From: Rhodobacter sp.
Lineage (GTDB): Bacteria; Pseudomonadota; Alphaproteobacteria; Rhodobacterales; Rhodobacteraceae
Reading direction: 5' to 3'
Assembly: GCA_027484985.1 (NCBI GenBank)
Contig: JAIXRW010000018.1
Coordinates: forward strand, 1 to 64,000
DNA: 64,000 nucleotides
Made by a program: the position numbers and the translations under genes. Below, in pieces: positions 35,863 to 46,374 of this stretch; position 1 is the first letter of the stretch; each line of letters starts with the position of its first letter. Under the pieces are notes generated by a model. That model saw only the letters and a list, made by a program, of their open reading frames with translations, had not been told where the DNA came from and made no database searches.

Positions 35863-36474
35863 CTAGACTTGCGCCATGAACTTGCGAACGTTATCCGCCG
35901 CCCACGCCCGCCCGTTGAGCGTCGTGACGCCCATATCGTTCAGCCGGACGGCGATGGCTGCATAGCTGGCCCCCCCGGCCTTTAGTTCCTTCATCGTGGC
36001 AAGCGCCGCCTGCTTCATGTCGCCCTTTTCAAACTGCCGCGCCTGTTCGATTTCGCGCCATTGGCGGAAGTGCCCAACGGGGTCATAGAGTTCGTCATTG
36101 ATCCGGATCGGCTCGGGCGGCAGCAAGACGCAGTTCTTCGCATCGCCGATCATGTCGAACAACGGGCCGTGGGGTCGCCAGCCGAAGGCCTGCGCAAAGT
36201 CCACAAGCACCAGTTCCGCGTCCTTCTTAACGGCTTCGGCCAAAAGCTTGCCGATTTCCGACTGGATGGCATCGGTGCCCCGGTCAGGCCGCGCATCCAT
36301 GAACACCGCCTCGCGCAGCAGGGTGCCCTTTTCATCCTTTACCCAGCGCCGCACCCGCTCGACCTGATAGCGGATGGTCCAGCTTGCCTTGGCGGCTTCG
36401 TCGGCGGTCTTGGGCAGTTGGGTGAACCCCGCCCATTTGACGGGAAGCGTCCAGTAGAAAGCGATGAAGTGCAT
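35863..36474 (-). CDS. resolvase/recombinase-like protein, probably not catalytic
   Basis: A 203-residue protein. Residues 165-200 (KAGGASYAAIAVRLNDMGVTTLNGRAWAADNVRKFM) match the DNA-binding 'Recombinase' domain of large serine recombinases. Residues 1-125 have a resolvase-like layout (FYWTLP..., Q-helix, EAVFMDARPDRG..., LVLVDFAQAFGWRP) but where serine recombinases have YxRvS the sequence is FYWTLPVK with no serine. The ATG at 36474 is chosen; the frame upstream is antisense to the divergent fusion gene. It may be a regulator derived from a recombinase. Confidence 0.6.
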   Translation of the reverse strand: MHFIAFYWTLPVKWAGFTQLPKTADEAAKASWTIRYQVERVRRWVKDEKGTLLREAVFMDARPDRGTDAIQSEIGKLLAEAVKKDAELVLVDFAQAFGWRPHGPLFDMIGDAKNCVLLPPEPIRINDELYDPVGHFRQWREIEQARQFEKGDMKQAALATMKELKAGGASYAAIAVRLNDMGVTTLNGRAWAADNVRKFMAQV

Positions 36475-36559
36475 TGGGGTCCGATGCGGAAAACTCCGAC
36501 AGAGCGTCGGGCGGGTCTGAAAGGGATGCAGAAGGGTTGCTCCAGAAACCGGAAAGGAC

Positions 36560-39151
36560 ATGATGATGTCAAATGAAAACCTTCCCCATCCCGCCCTTCT
36601 GCTGCCCACCGTCATGCAGGCGGTGCTGTCTGCCGGGGCGCTGATCCGGGCCGAGTTCCACCGCCCCGGTGGCCCGCGCGGCACGCCCGGCAAATGCCCC
36701 GTGGACGCGCAGGGAGAGGCCGAGTTGATGCAGTCGCTGCTAGCCCTGCACGCCTGCGACTGGCATGGCGAGGAACTGCCGCGCCGCAAGATGGGCCATT
36801 CCGATTGCTGGGTCGTTGACCCGCAGGATGGCACCACGGCTTTCCAACGGGGCCTGCGCGGCTCTGCGGTGTCGGTCGCGCTGATGCGGCAGGGGCAACC
36901 GGTGCTGGGCGTCGTCTATGCGCCCTGCGCGCCCGATGATGCGGGCGATCTGTTCATCTGGGCCGAAGGCATGGTCCCGATGCGGAACGGCAAGCCGATG
37001 CTGCCCATCGGCCCGCGCCCCGCGCCATACGAGCCGATGGAGGGCGCGCCGTGGCCTGCCCAGCCCGCCAGCCCCAAGCGCTACGACCATGCCACGCTGA
37101 TCGCGCTGAACGAGCAGGCGGGGGACTACGCCGCCCATAACCACGCCACCTTCGCCCCGGCTGGAGTGCTTGCGATGCCGTCGATCGCTTACCGCCTCGC
37201 CTTGGCGGCAGCCGGTGAGGTCGATGCAGTGGTCAGCCTGACCAAGGGGCTGGACAGCTACGACATCGGCGCAGGCCATGCGCTGCTGCATGCGGTGGGC
37301 GGGACGTTGATCGAATTGAACGGTACCCCTATCGGCCACGGTCAGGGGCGGCACTTCCACGGCTGTATCGGCGGGCGGCCGGAGATCGTACAAGCGGTGC
37401 AGGAGCGTGGTCCCAAGGGCGGTTCCCGCATCAAACGGCACCCTGTCCAGCCCAAGCGACGCACCAGCGCTATTGGCCCGCTGCGCTGGGCGCAGGGGGC
37501 CATGCTGGGCCTTCTGGTCGGTGATGCGCTGGGGTCGCAGGTGGAATTCCTCGACCCCGCCACGATCTGGGCGCGCCATCCCGGAGGCTTGCGTGACCTG
37601 TTGCCAGGCGGGACATGGAACCTGCTTGCAGGACAGCCGACCGACGATGGCGAGTTGGCGCTGGCCTTGGCCCGCGCTCTGGTGGACGCTGGCGGCTTCG
37701 ACCGGGACCGTGTGGCGCAGGGCTACATCGACTGGCTGGCCTCCGGCCCCTTCGACGTGGGGGCGACCACCACCTCGGGCATCCATGCGCTGGCAGGCAG
37801 GGGCAAGGCGAACTCCGCCAGCCAAGCCAACGGAGCCTTGATGCGCGTGGCCCCCACCGGCATCGCGGCGGCAGGTGATCCTGCCAAGGCGGCGGCATGG
37901 GCGCGGGCCGATGCGGCGATGACCCATCCCCACCCAGTGTGCCAAGCGGCGTCTGCCGCCTTCGCTGCGGCAATCGCGGCAGGTGTCGCTGGGGCCAACT
38001 CCCCAGCCATGTGGGCCGAGGCTTATGCCCATGCGGGCGAAGATGCGGGCGGCATGGAAATCCGTCAGGCGCTCTTGGAGGCGCGGGACGGCCTTCCGCC
38101 CGACTTCACGCGCAATCAGGGGTGGGTCCTGACCGCCTTCGGGAATGCCTTTCACCGCCTGTGGCGAGAACAGGGCTTTGCCGAGGCATTGACCGAAACG
38201 GTCATGTCCGGGGGGGACACTGACACGAATGCTGCCATCTGTGGAGCCCTTCTGGGGGCGGCTTATGGGCGCGATGCGATCCCGCTGGCCTGGCGTTCGC
38301 AGGTTATGGGATGTCGGGCGGTGCGAGGCAAAGGCGTGGCACACTCCCGCCCGGTAAGCTGTTGGGCCGACGATACGGCGGATTTGGCAGAAGCGCTTCT
38401 GGGTTGCCAAATGTCGGTGGCGCAACAACACGAAGGAAGCTTTGCCAGCACGCGAAACAACGACGAGCAATCTGGCGTTCATCGAAACCAAAGCTGCCCC
38501 AACTACCCCGATGAAGGTTTCACTGACGCGCTTCTCGAAAGTGACGGGCTGTTCACGTTTACCAATGAAGACGGGCACTCCGAGACGATCGACTTCGGGG
38601 CGCTCAGCGACGCACTCGAACCCCCCCCTAGCTTGTTTGAAGGGCGAATGACGCTGGGCGAAGACGAAGATGGATCTGGTTACATTCCTACTCGGTCTGG
38701 CACGCATACTGAACGCGAGGAAATGCCTTCACTGGGCCGCAGGTCCACAGTTCATGATATCGTGGTGACGTGGGCCAATGAGCTGCTTGATCAGCTTGAA
38801 CGAACCGATGCGGCAACCTTCGACAAATGGCTAGAGAACCAGTGTACGGAAATGAACCACCTTTTTCTTGGGTTCATTCGCGGTGAAACTCGCAGCGACT
38901 ACAAGCGCAGCTCGTGGAACACACCTCAGAAACTCGGCACGTCCATTCGGACGAACATGCATCTCGACAGCGAGGCCCAACTTGCGGTCAAGCAGGCCTT
39001 CATGATCACTGCGGAAATGATCATCCGCTCCATACTTGAATGTAAGGGCAAACCCTCTGAGTTTTGGGCGCAGCGAATGGATTGCATAGTCGACGCGCTG
39101 ATCGGCGGTTTGACGGGCGATGCTGTCAAAGGTGACAGTTTACCTCGATAA
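36560..39151 (+). CDS. inositol monophosphatase-like / ADP-ribosylglycohydrolase fusion protein
   Basis: A 863-residue three-part protein. Residues 1-285 are an IMPase/CysQ-type phosphatase with WHGEE (E71, E72), DPQDGT (D87, D90) and SYDIGAG (D235), all metal-binding positions. Residues about 308-615 are an ADP-ribosylglycohydrolase of the DraG/ARH group with [13 protein letters not shown] (313-325), TDDGE (361-365) and GGDTDTN (551-557), the di-Mg set. Residues 616-863 match no family known to me and are encoded by lower-GC DNA starting near 38.42 kb. GGAAAGG lies just before three in-frame ATGs (36560, 36563, 36566); the third has the best spacing. It is the rightmost island gene, divergent from the resolvase-like gene. 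Processing of ADP-ribose-linked products or removal of ADP-ribose from targets is inferred. Confidence 0.8.
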   Translation: MMMSNENLPHPALLLPTVMQAVLSAGALIRAEFHRPGGPRGTPGKCPVDAQGEAELMQSLLALHACDWHGEELPRRKMGHSDCWVVDPQDGTTAFQRGLRGSAVSVALMRQGQPVLGVVYAPCAPDDAGDLFIWAEGMVPMRNGKPMLPIGPRPAPYEPMEGAPWPAQPASPKRYDHATLIALNEQAGDYAAHNHATFAPAGVLAMPSIAYRLALAAAGEVDAVVSLTKGLDSYDIGAGHALLHAVGGTLIELNGTPIGHGQGRHFHGCIGGRPEIVQAVQERGPKGGSRIKRHPVQPKRRTSAIGPLRWAQGAMLGLLVGDALGSQVEFLDPATIWARHPGGLRDLLPGGTWNLLAGQPTDDGELALALARALVDAGGFDRDRVAQGYIDWLASGPFDVGATTTSGIHALAGRGKANSASQANGALMRVAPTGIAAAGDPAKAAAWARADAAMTHPHPVCQAASAAFAAAIAAGVAGANSPAMWAEAYAHAGEDAGGMEIRQALLEARDGLPPDFTRNQGWVLTAFGNAFHRLWREQGFAEALTETVMSGGDTDTNAAICGALLGAAYGRDAIPLAWRSQVMGCRAVRGKGVAHSRPVSCWADDTADLAEALLGCQMSVAQQHEGSFASTRNNDEQSGVHRNQSCPNYPDEGFTDALLESDGLFTFTNEDGHSETIDFGALSDALEPPPSLFEGRMTLGEDEDGSGYIPTRSGTHTEREEMPSLGRRSTVHDIVVTWANELLDQLERTDAATFDKWLENQCTEMNHLFLGFIRGETRSDYKRSSWNTPQKLGTSIRTNMHLDSEAQLAVKQAFMITAEMIIRSILECKGKPSEFWAQRMDCIVDALIGGLTGDAVKGDSLPR

Positions 39152-39239
39152 GCTGGTTGACCACCATACTGCTGATGTGCGGCGACTTAGGTCGCCGTGC
39201 TTAACTTGTCGCGATCTGTCGAAAGCTATCGGAAAATTA

Positions 39240-39259
39240 ATGGCGGGTATTTTGGCGGA
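39240..39259. repeat. possible integrase arm-type site, right
   Basis: ATGGCGGG (39240-39247) and TTGGCGGA (39252-39259) repeat the motif and spacing seen at 24613-24632 beside the integrase. It lies between the last cargo gene and the right attachment site. Confidence 0.45.
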
Positions 39260-39314
39260 TCGTCTGAAAATCCGAGGCAAAAGTGCCGAAAAATCAAACA
39301 CTTATGTAGAATTT

Positions 39315-39331
39315 TGGAGGCGGGTATCGGA
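39315..39331. repeat. attachment site, right copy (within tRNA-Cys)
   Basis: TGGAGGCGGGTATCGGA is the reverse complement of the tRNA-Cys 3' end (T-loop part, acceptor strand, discriminator and CCA). It is identical to 24470-24486, and it rebuilds an intact tRNA gene at this end. Confidence 0.9.
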
Positions 39332-39388
39332 ATCGAACCGATCTTCACGGATTTGCAATCCGCTGCGTAACCTCTCCGCCAACCCGCC
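39315..39388 (-). tRNA. tRNA-Cys (GCA), CCA encoded
   Basis: The minus strand reads a complete 74-base tRNA: acceptor GGCGGGT (39388-39382) pairs with ACCCGCC near the 3' end, the anticodon loop contains TTGCAAA with anticodon GCA, the T-arm GGTTCGATTCC is normal, and TCCA ends the gene at 39315. It is the integration target of the island, and its 3' end is part of the element boundary. Confidence 0.95.
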
Positions 39389-39459
39389 GAGAGTGCGCGC
39401 TGATTAGGGGCTTGCGCCGGTCGCGTCAAGCGGCAATCGGCGCTGTTTCCGCCCGGCGG

Positions 39460-39580
39460 TCAGACCACCGCCAAACCCCCGTCACGGCGCAGCCGGTTGC
39501 GGATCGCCACCGCCGCCACCTTGCCCTGGGCCAAGGCTACCCCGATCTGGTCCAGCCCCGTCACCACATCGCCCACCACT
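39460..39580 (-). pseudogene. C-terminal fragment of a thioredoxin reductase-like flavoprotein
   Basis: About 39 codons read VVGDVVTGLDQIGVALAQGKVAAVAIRNRLR and then stop. The pattern GDVV-GL-QI-VA-AQG--AA-AI-NRL is the conserved end of FAD-dependent NAD(P)H oxidoreductases of the thioredoxin reductase family. Nothing upstream continues the gene: efp and its terminator follow directly. It is a leftover of a deleted gene next to the tRNA-Cys hotspot. Confidence 0.65.
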
Positions 39581-39630
39581 CTGCGGCATCGGCACACCGC
39601 ATCTACCCGGTGCCAAGGCCCGCCCCCGCC

Positions 39631-39663
39631 AAAACGAAAAGGGGGGCGCACCGCGCCCCCCTT
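39631..39663 (-). terminator. rho-independent terminator of efp
   Basis: AAGGGGGGCGC (39639-39649) and GCGCCCCCCTT (39653-39663) form a perfect 11-bp stem with a three-base loop. On the minus strand it is followed by TTTTCGTTTT. It lies 25 bases after the efp stop. Confidence 0.88.
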
Positions 39664-39687
39664 GTCCGTTCCGCACAGGCCTGCGCG

Positions 39688-40254
39688 TCAGTCGCGGGCG
39701 CGTTCCACGTAAGACCGGTCCTCGGTGTTGATCACGATCCGCGTGCCCGCCCCGATATGCGGCGGCACCATCACCCGCACCCCGTTCGAACAGATCGCGG
39801 GCTTGTAGGAGGACGAGGCCGTCTGCCCCTTGACCACAGGCTCGGTCTCGGTGATCTCGACCGTCACCTTTTGCGGCAATTCCAGCGCGATGCACACGCC
39901 TTCAAAGGTTTTCAGATAGACCTTGATCCCTTCCGACAGGAACACATCATCTTCGCCCACCACATCGGCCGACACGGTGATCTGCTCATAGCTTTCGGGC
40001 TCCATGAAGTGAAAGCCTTCGCCGTCGCTGTAAAGGAAGTCGTATTCCCGCTCGTCCACGGTGGCCTTTTCCACCATCTCGGTGGTGCGCCAGCGTTCGG
40101 CCACCTTCACCCCGTCGGAAATGCGGCGCATGTCCACGCTGGTGGTGGGCGTGCCCTTGCCGGGGTGGAAATTCTCGGCTTTCAGCACGGCGTAAAGCTT
40201 GCCGTCCATCTCGACGACGTTGCCTTTGCGAAGGGATGAGGCGATGACTTTCAC
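39688..40254 (-). CDS. efp: translation elongation factor P
   Basis: A 188-residue EF-P with its three domains: KOW-like N-terminal domain with the modified loop FHPGKGTP (K33), the middle OB domain and the C-terminal domain ending [20 protein letters not shown] relieves ribosome stalling at proline runs. K33 is the position that EpmA would beta-lysylate. The epmA gene is divergent, 120 bases away. A strong terminator follows. Confidence 0.97.
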   Translation of the reverse strand: MKVIASSLRKGNVVEMDGKLYAVLKAENFHPGKGTPTTSVDMRRISDGVKVAERWRTTEMVEKATVDEREYDFLYSDGEGFHFMEPESYEQITVSADVVGEDDVFLSEGIKVYLKTFEGVCIALELPQKVTVEITETEPVVKGQTASSSYKPAICSNGVRVMVPPHIGAGTRIVINTEDRSYVERARD

Positions 40255-40374
40255 GGGGTCGTTTCCTTGCGGTTTCTGGCCAAACCGCGATACTCGCGGC
40301 GATTGGGGCGGGCTTTAGCGCATCTTTCGGCAAATCTCAAACCGAAAGCGGGCGGCAGGAAGGGATGACTGCGG

Positions 40375-41409
40375 ATGACAGGGGCATGGTGGACAAAGGC
40401 GCGGCACGCCGACAGGCGCGGCCTTCTGTTGGCGCGCAACCGCATCCAGCAGGCCATCCGCCTTTGGCTGGCCCAGCACGACTTTACCGAGGTCGATCCC
40501 GCCGCCCTGCAAACCAGCCCCGGAAACGAGGCGCATCTGCACGCCTTTGCCACCGATGCCATCGGCAATGACGGCACGGCGCGGCGCATGTATCTGCACA
40601 CCAGCCCCGAATTTGCGATGAAGAAACTGCTCGCCGCTGGCGAAACCCGCATCGCGGCCTTTGCCCATGTCTGGCGCAACCGCGAAAGGGGCGCGCTGCA
40701 TTCCCCCGAATTCACCATGCTCGAATGGTATCGCGTGGCCGAGGATTACACCGTGCTGATGGAGGATACCGCCGCCTTCCTGCGCCTTGCGGTGCAGGCG
40801 GCGGGGGCTTCGGTGCTGACCTACCGCGACCGCATCTGCGACCCCTTCGCCCCCTTCGAACGGCTTTCCCTGCCCGATGCCGTGGCGCGCCATGCGGGCA
40901 TCGACCTTCTGGCCACCATCGCCCCCGATGGCACCACCGATGCGGCAGCACTCGCATCGGCCATGGCTGCGGCGGGGCTTCGCGCCGCACCCGATGACAC
41001 ATGGTCCGACATGCTCAGCCGCGTGCTGGCCGAACGGGTGGAGCCCCATCTGGGCATGGGCCACATCACCGTGCTTGACCACTACCCCGCCGCCGAGGCA
41101 GCACTTGCCCGTCGCCTGCCCGCCGATGCCCGCCTTGCCGAACGGTTCGAGGTCTATGCCTGCGGTGTCGAACTGGCCAACGGGTTCGGGGAACTGACCG
41201 ACCCCGCCGAACAGCGCCACCGCTTCACCCTCGAAATGGATGAAAAAGAGCGCGTCTATGGCCACCGCTACCCGCTGGACGAAGATTTCCTTGCCGCGCT
41301 GGCGCAGATGCCCCCCGCCAGCGGCATCGCGCTCGGTTTTGACCGTCTGGTCATGCTCGCCACCGGCGCGCCGCGCATCGATGATGTGATCTGGGCCCCC
41401 GTTCCCTGA
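40375..41409 (+). CDS. epmA: EF-P lysine lysyltransferase (GenX/PoxA/YjeA)
   Basis: A 344-residue class II lysyl-tRNA synthetase-like protein without the anticodon-binding domain. Motif 2 (VWRNRERGALHSPEFTMLEWY) is near 102-122 and motif 3 (GIALGFDRLVML) near 320-331. EpmA attaches beta-lysine to the conserved lysine of EF-P. The divergent position with efp is strong support. EpmB, the aminomutase that makes beta-lysine, is not in this window. A hairpin (TCGGCGGCA-CTT-TGCCGCCGA, 41484-41504) follows and may end transcription. Confidence 0.95.
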   Translation: MTGAWWTKARHADRRGLLLARNRIQQAIRLWLAQHDFTEVDPAALQTSPGNEAHLHAFATDAIGNDGTARRMYLHTSPEFAMKKLLAAGETRIAAFAHVWRNRERGALHSPEFTMLEWYRVAEDYTVLMEDTAAFLRLAVQAAGASVLTYRDRICDPFAPFERLSLPDAVARHAGIDLLATIAPDGTTDAAALASAMAAAGLRAAPDDTWSDMLSRVLAERVEPHLGMGHITVLDHYPAAEAALARRLPADARLAERFEVYACGVELANGFGELTDPAEQRHRFTLEMDEKERVYGHRYPLDEDFLAALAQMPPASGIALGFDRLVMLATGAPRIDDVIWAPVP

Positions 41410-41598
41410 CGCCCGTTCCCGCCTGACGGCCCCCCCCCGCGCCCCCGCGCCCGCCCGCAAAAAACCCAGCCCCCCCAAACCCTTCGGCGGCACTTTGCCG
41501 CCGATCCGCCCGCCCTGCGCCCGGCGGGGCGGAACCACGGGCGCCATTTCCGGTTGAGCCGGGGACGAAACACCCCATAACCCGACCGGAGAACGCCG

Positions 41599-42790
41599 AT
41601 GGACACGCCCACGGCCTTTGCGCGGCCCTGCCCGCCGAAAAGCCTGATCCTTTGCCTGTCGCATCTGCGCTGGGATCTCGTATTCCAGCGCCCCCAGCAC
41701 CTGATGACACGGGCCACAGCCAGCCATGAGGTGATCTATGTCGAGGAACCGGTTCACGCACCGGCCAGCCATCCCGCGCTGCGCCTGCGCGCCGATCCGT
41801 CGGGCCTGCGGATCGCCACCCCCGTCCTGCCGTCCGACTGTCAGGATGTGGCGGGTGCCTTGGCAGGCCTTGTCGCGCGGCTGGTCCGCTCGGTCCCGCA
41901 TGACCGGCTGATTGCATGGTATTACACGCCCATGGCGCTCGACTTCACCGCCGATCTGGCGGCCGACCTGACCGTCTATGACTGCATGGACGAATTGTCG
42001 GCCTTCCGCGATCCGCCCCCCGGCCTGCGGGCCAACGAAGACCGCCTGTTCCGCCGCGCCGACCTCGTCTTTACCGGCGGGATGAGCCTTTATGAAGCCA
42101 AGCGCAACCGCCATCCCCGCGTTTTCGCCTTTCCCTCCAGCGTTGATGCCGCCCATTTCGGCCGCGCCCGCGCCGCCCTGCCCGATCCCGAAGACCAGCG
42201 CGCCATCCCCCGCCCCCGCATCGGCTTTTTCGGCGTGATCGACGAACGCATGGACCTTGCGCTTGTCGATGCCACGGCCCGCGCCCTGCCCGAAACGCAT
42301 TTCGTCATGCTCGGCCCCCTGGCCAAGATCACGCCCGTCGATCTGCCCCGTGGCGCGAACCTGCACTGGCTGGGGGCCAAGACCTATGCCCGGCTGCCTG
42401 CCTATCTGGCAAACTGGGATGCGGGCTGGATGCCCTTCGCGCTCAATGCCTCGACCCGCTTTATCAGCCCGACCAAAACGCCCGAATTTCTGGCCGCCGG
42501 CCTGCCGCTTCTGTCCACCCCCGTGCCCGATGTGGTGCGCGGCTACGGCAAAGGGCGGCTTGTCCGCATCGCCAAAGGGGCCAGCGCCGTGGCGCAGGGG
42601 CTGCGCGCCCTGCTGGCCCCACCCGCTGCGGGCTGGCTGGCAGGCGTTGACCGCTACCTTGCCACCACCAGCTGGGATGCGACTTGGGCCGAAATGCAGG
42701 CCGAACTGTCGCGCGGCCTTGCCCGCAAACGCACCCGGCTTCCGCGCCGCCTTGAACCCCTGACCCCGATCTCCGGGTTCGAGGCATCGG

Positions 42791-42798
<8 letters not shown>
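41599..42798 (+). CDS. glycosyltransferase (GT-B type)
   Basis: A 399-residue GT-B-like glycosyltransferase. The N-terminal half starts LILCLSHLRWDLVFQRPQHLM, a pattern found in GT4-type enzymes of exopolysaccharide loci; the C-terminal half has IGFFGVIDERMD near 215 and KTPEFLAAGLPLLSTP near 295, the donor-binding region. It overlaps the downstream UDP-galactopyranose mutase gene by eight bases. It probably transfers galactofuranose or another sugar in the same pathway. Confidence 0.83.
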
Positions 42799-43925
<1,127 letters not shown>

Positions 43926-43936
<11 letters not shown>

Positions 43937-45602
43937 CGGGCGGGATGACGGGCGGGATGACTGGGACAGGGGGCCCGAAATCTGGGGCGGCATCGAATGT
44001 ACCCATGTCCGCGTGGGCGACCGCATCCGCGACCAGATCGTCGAAAGCGGCCACTGCCAGCGGCCCGGCGATCTTGACCGTATCGCAGCCCTTGGCATCC
44101 GCACGCTGCGCTATCCGGTGCTGTGGGCCACGGTGGAACGCGGCGGGCGGCGCGACTGGCGCTGGCACGATGCCCGCCTTGCCCGCCTGCGGGCACTGGG
44201 CATCACCCCCGTCGCGGGCTTTCTGCATCACGGGCTTGGCCCCGACGACCTGTCGCCCCTCGATCCCGGCTTTGATGCGGCCTTTGCCGCCTATGCGGGG
44301 GCGGTGGCGCGGCGCTATCCGTGGCTGCGACTGTTCACCCCGATCAACGAACCCGTCACCACCGCCCGCTTCAACTGCCTTTACGGCATCTGGCACCCCC
44401 ATCTGCGCGACGAAGGCGCGTTTCTGCGTATGGTTTTCGGTTCGGCCACCGCCACGGTCGCCGCAATGCGCGCCATCCGCGCCACCCTCCCGCGCGCCCG
44501 CCTTGTGCAGACCGAAGACCTTGGCCGCGTCTTTGCCGGCCCCGGCCTTGCCCATCAGGCCGACCATGAAAACCTGCGCCGCTTCCTGTTTCTCGACCTG
44601 CTCTGCGGCCGCGTCACCCCCGATCACGCCTTCTGGCCCCGCCTGCGCGCCGCCGCCATCCCCGCCGCCGCGCTGGCCGCCCTACACGCAGACCCGCTGC
44701 CCCCCGACATCATCGGCATCGACCATTACCTGACCTCCGACCGTTATCTCGACCCCGATCCTGCCGCCCATCCCCATATCCGCCCCGGCGGCAACGGGCG
44801 CGACCGCTATGTCGATATCGCCGCCGTGCACATGCCGCGCCTTGCCGCCGCAACCGGCGTGCTGTCCCGCATCCGCGAGGTGCATGACCGCTACCACCTG
44901 CCCATCGCCCTGACCGAGGTGCACAACGGCTCAACCCGCGAGGAACAGTTGCGCTGGCTGGCCGAGGCATGGTCCGCCGCCCGCGCCGCCCGCGCGCAGG
45001 GCATCGCGGTCAGGGCCGTGGCCGTCTGGTCGCTTCTGGGCACCACCGATTGGAACGCGCTTCTTGTCACCCGTGCAGGCCATTACGAATGTGGCGCCTT
45101 CGACATCCGCACCACCCCGCCCCGGCTGACCGCGCTGGGTCAGGCCGTGGCCGATCTGGCCGAAACCGGCACCTTCGCCCATCCCGTGCTGCACCGCCCC
45201 GGCTGGTGGCGCCCCGATGCCACCGATCCCGGCCCCGCCCTTTTGTCGCTGTCGGGCGACGAGGTACTGGTCCTTGCCCTGCGCGAGGCCTGCGCCCTGC
45301 GCCGCCTCGCGCTCGGCCCCGCGCCCCGTCTGGGCCGGGTCCGCGCCGAACGGCCCGCCTGCGGCACCCGCCTGCGCTTTCGTCATTCCGGCGGTCTCAT
45401 CGTCGAAACACCGGTTCAGGCGCGCCCCGATGCCGCCGCCCATGCCCTGCTCGATCTGGTGCTTGACGGCGAAACCGGCCTGCTGCGCCTGTCACGGCTT
45501 GCCACGCATGGCCAATACCGCCTGCATCCGGCCAAGCCGCCCCATCCGCGCCCCGATCGCCGCCAGCCCGCCTGCACGGCCACGGCAAACTTGCCAATAT
45601 GA
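43926..45602 (+). CDS. family 1 glycosyl hydrolase-like protein
   Basis: A 558-residue protein. Residues about 18-430 form a GH1-like TIM barrel with acid/base INEP near 143 and nucleophile TEVHNG near 331. A C-terminal region of about 120 residues is unrecognised. In several bacteria this barrel is fused to dTDP-4-dehydrorhamnose reductase; here only the hydrolase-like part is present. The first codons are three in-frame 12-base repeats (GCGGGATGACGG unit, 43926-43962 area), giving RDDGRDDGRDD. It overlaps glf by 11 bases. Likely works on the same surface glycan. Confidence 0.75.
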
Positions 45603-45771
45603 CAGGATTTTGCCACCCCCTCTCGCCCAAAGCGGGAAAACCGTGTAAGATGCTTGATACGGGACAGCACGAGTCATGCCGAAAGTCTGGGGTCATCACC
45701 CCCTTTGGATAGGTGCGGCCACCCGATTTACGACGTATCTGTGACGCATCTTCAAAGGACGGGGCGCGTAT

Positions 45772-46287
45772 ATGCAACTAGTGAAATCGTGGATGGCAGC
45801 CGCCGCTTTCGGCATCGCCCTCATCGGGGCGGCACAGGCCGCCGAACCCCTGCCCGCCCCCACGGGCGAGGTGATCCTGACAGTCACAGGCGCCATCGAA
45901 AACAAGAACGCGGGCGACAGCGCGACCTTCGATCTTGCCATGCTTCAGGCGATGGACCCGATCACCGTCACCACCTCGACAATCTGGACCGACGGGGTGC
46001 AGGAATTTCGCGGCGTGCCGCTGGTCCGGCTGATGCAGGCCCTTGGCGCGCAGGGGGCCAATATCTCGGCCTCGGCGCTCAATGACTATACCGTCACCAT
46101 CCCCATGACCGACGCGGTCGAGGGCGGGGCGGTTCTGGCCTTCGAAGCCAACGGCGCCCCCCTTTCGGTGCGCGACAAGGGGCCGCTCTGGGTGATCTAT
46201 CCCTATGACCAAAGCAAGGATTACCAAAGCGAGGTGATCTATGCCCGCTCGATCTGGCAGGTCGCCAAGATCGACATCACCCCGTAA
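45772..46287 (+). CDS. secreted molybdopterin-oxidoreductase-domain-like protein
   Basis: A 171-residue protein with a signal peptide (MAAAAFGIALIGAAQAAEP) and one domain resembling the sulfite-oxidase molybdopterin-binding fold (FRGVPLVRLMQALGA, GAPLSVRDKGPLWVIYPYD). It lacks the conserved molybdenum-ligand cysteine and the cofactor segment, so it is unlikely to be a molybdoenzyme. Such short periplasmic forms are widespread in Rhodobacterales with unknown role. AAAGGA lies about 14 bases before the ATG. Confidence 0.72.
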   Translation: MQLVKSWMAAAAFGIALIGAAQAAEPLPAPTGEVILTVTGAIENKNAGDSATFDLAMLQAMDPITVTTSTIWTDGVQEFRGVPLVRLMQALGAQGANISASALNDYTVTIPMTDAVEGGAVLAFEANGAPLSVRDKGPLWVIYPYDQSKDYQSEVIYARSIWQVAKIDITP

Positions 46288-46374
46288 CGGCACAGCGTTC
46301 CGCTTGCCAATCCGTCAGGCGCCGCCCATATCGGGCTGGCGCCTTTCACATGGGCGCCGTCACCGGGGCCTGCC

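Larger units (their letters stand above)
24470..39331. mobile_element. tRNA-Cys-integrated genomic island (defence type)
   Basis: The element is bounded by 17-bp direct repeats of the tRNA-Cys 3' end, is about 14.85 kb long, and starts with a tyrosine integrase. It carries a regulator-like gene, an AlpA-type gene, a type I restriction-modification operon, a HipA-like kinase pair, a resolvase-like gene and a phosphatase/ADP-ribosylhydrolase fusion. Much of it is visibly lower in GC than the flanks. No conjugation, phage structural or replication genes are seen, so it needs outside help to move or is now fixed. Confidence 0.87.

Noticed and set aside
45772-46287. A molybdoenzyme subunit
   Set aside because: The molybdenum-ligand cysteine and most of the cofactor-binding segment are missing.
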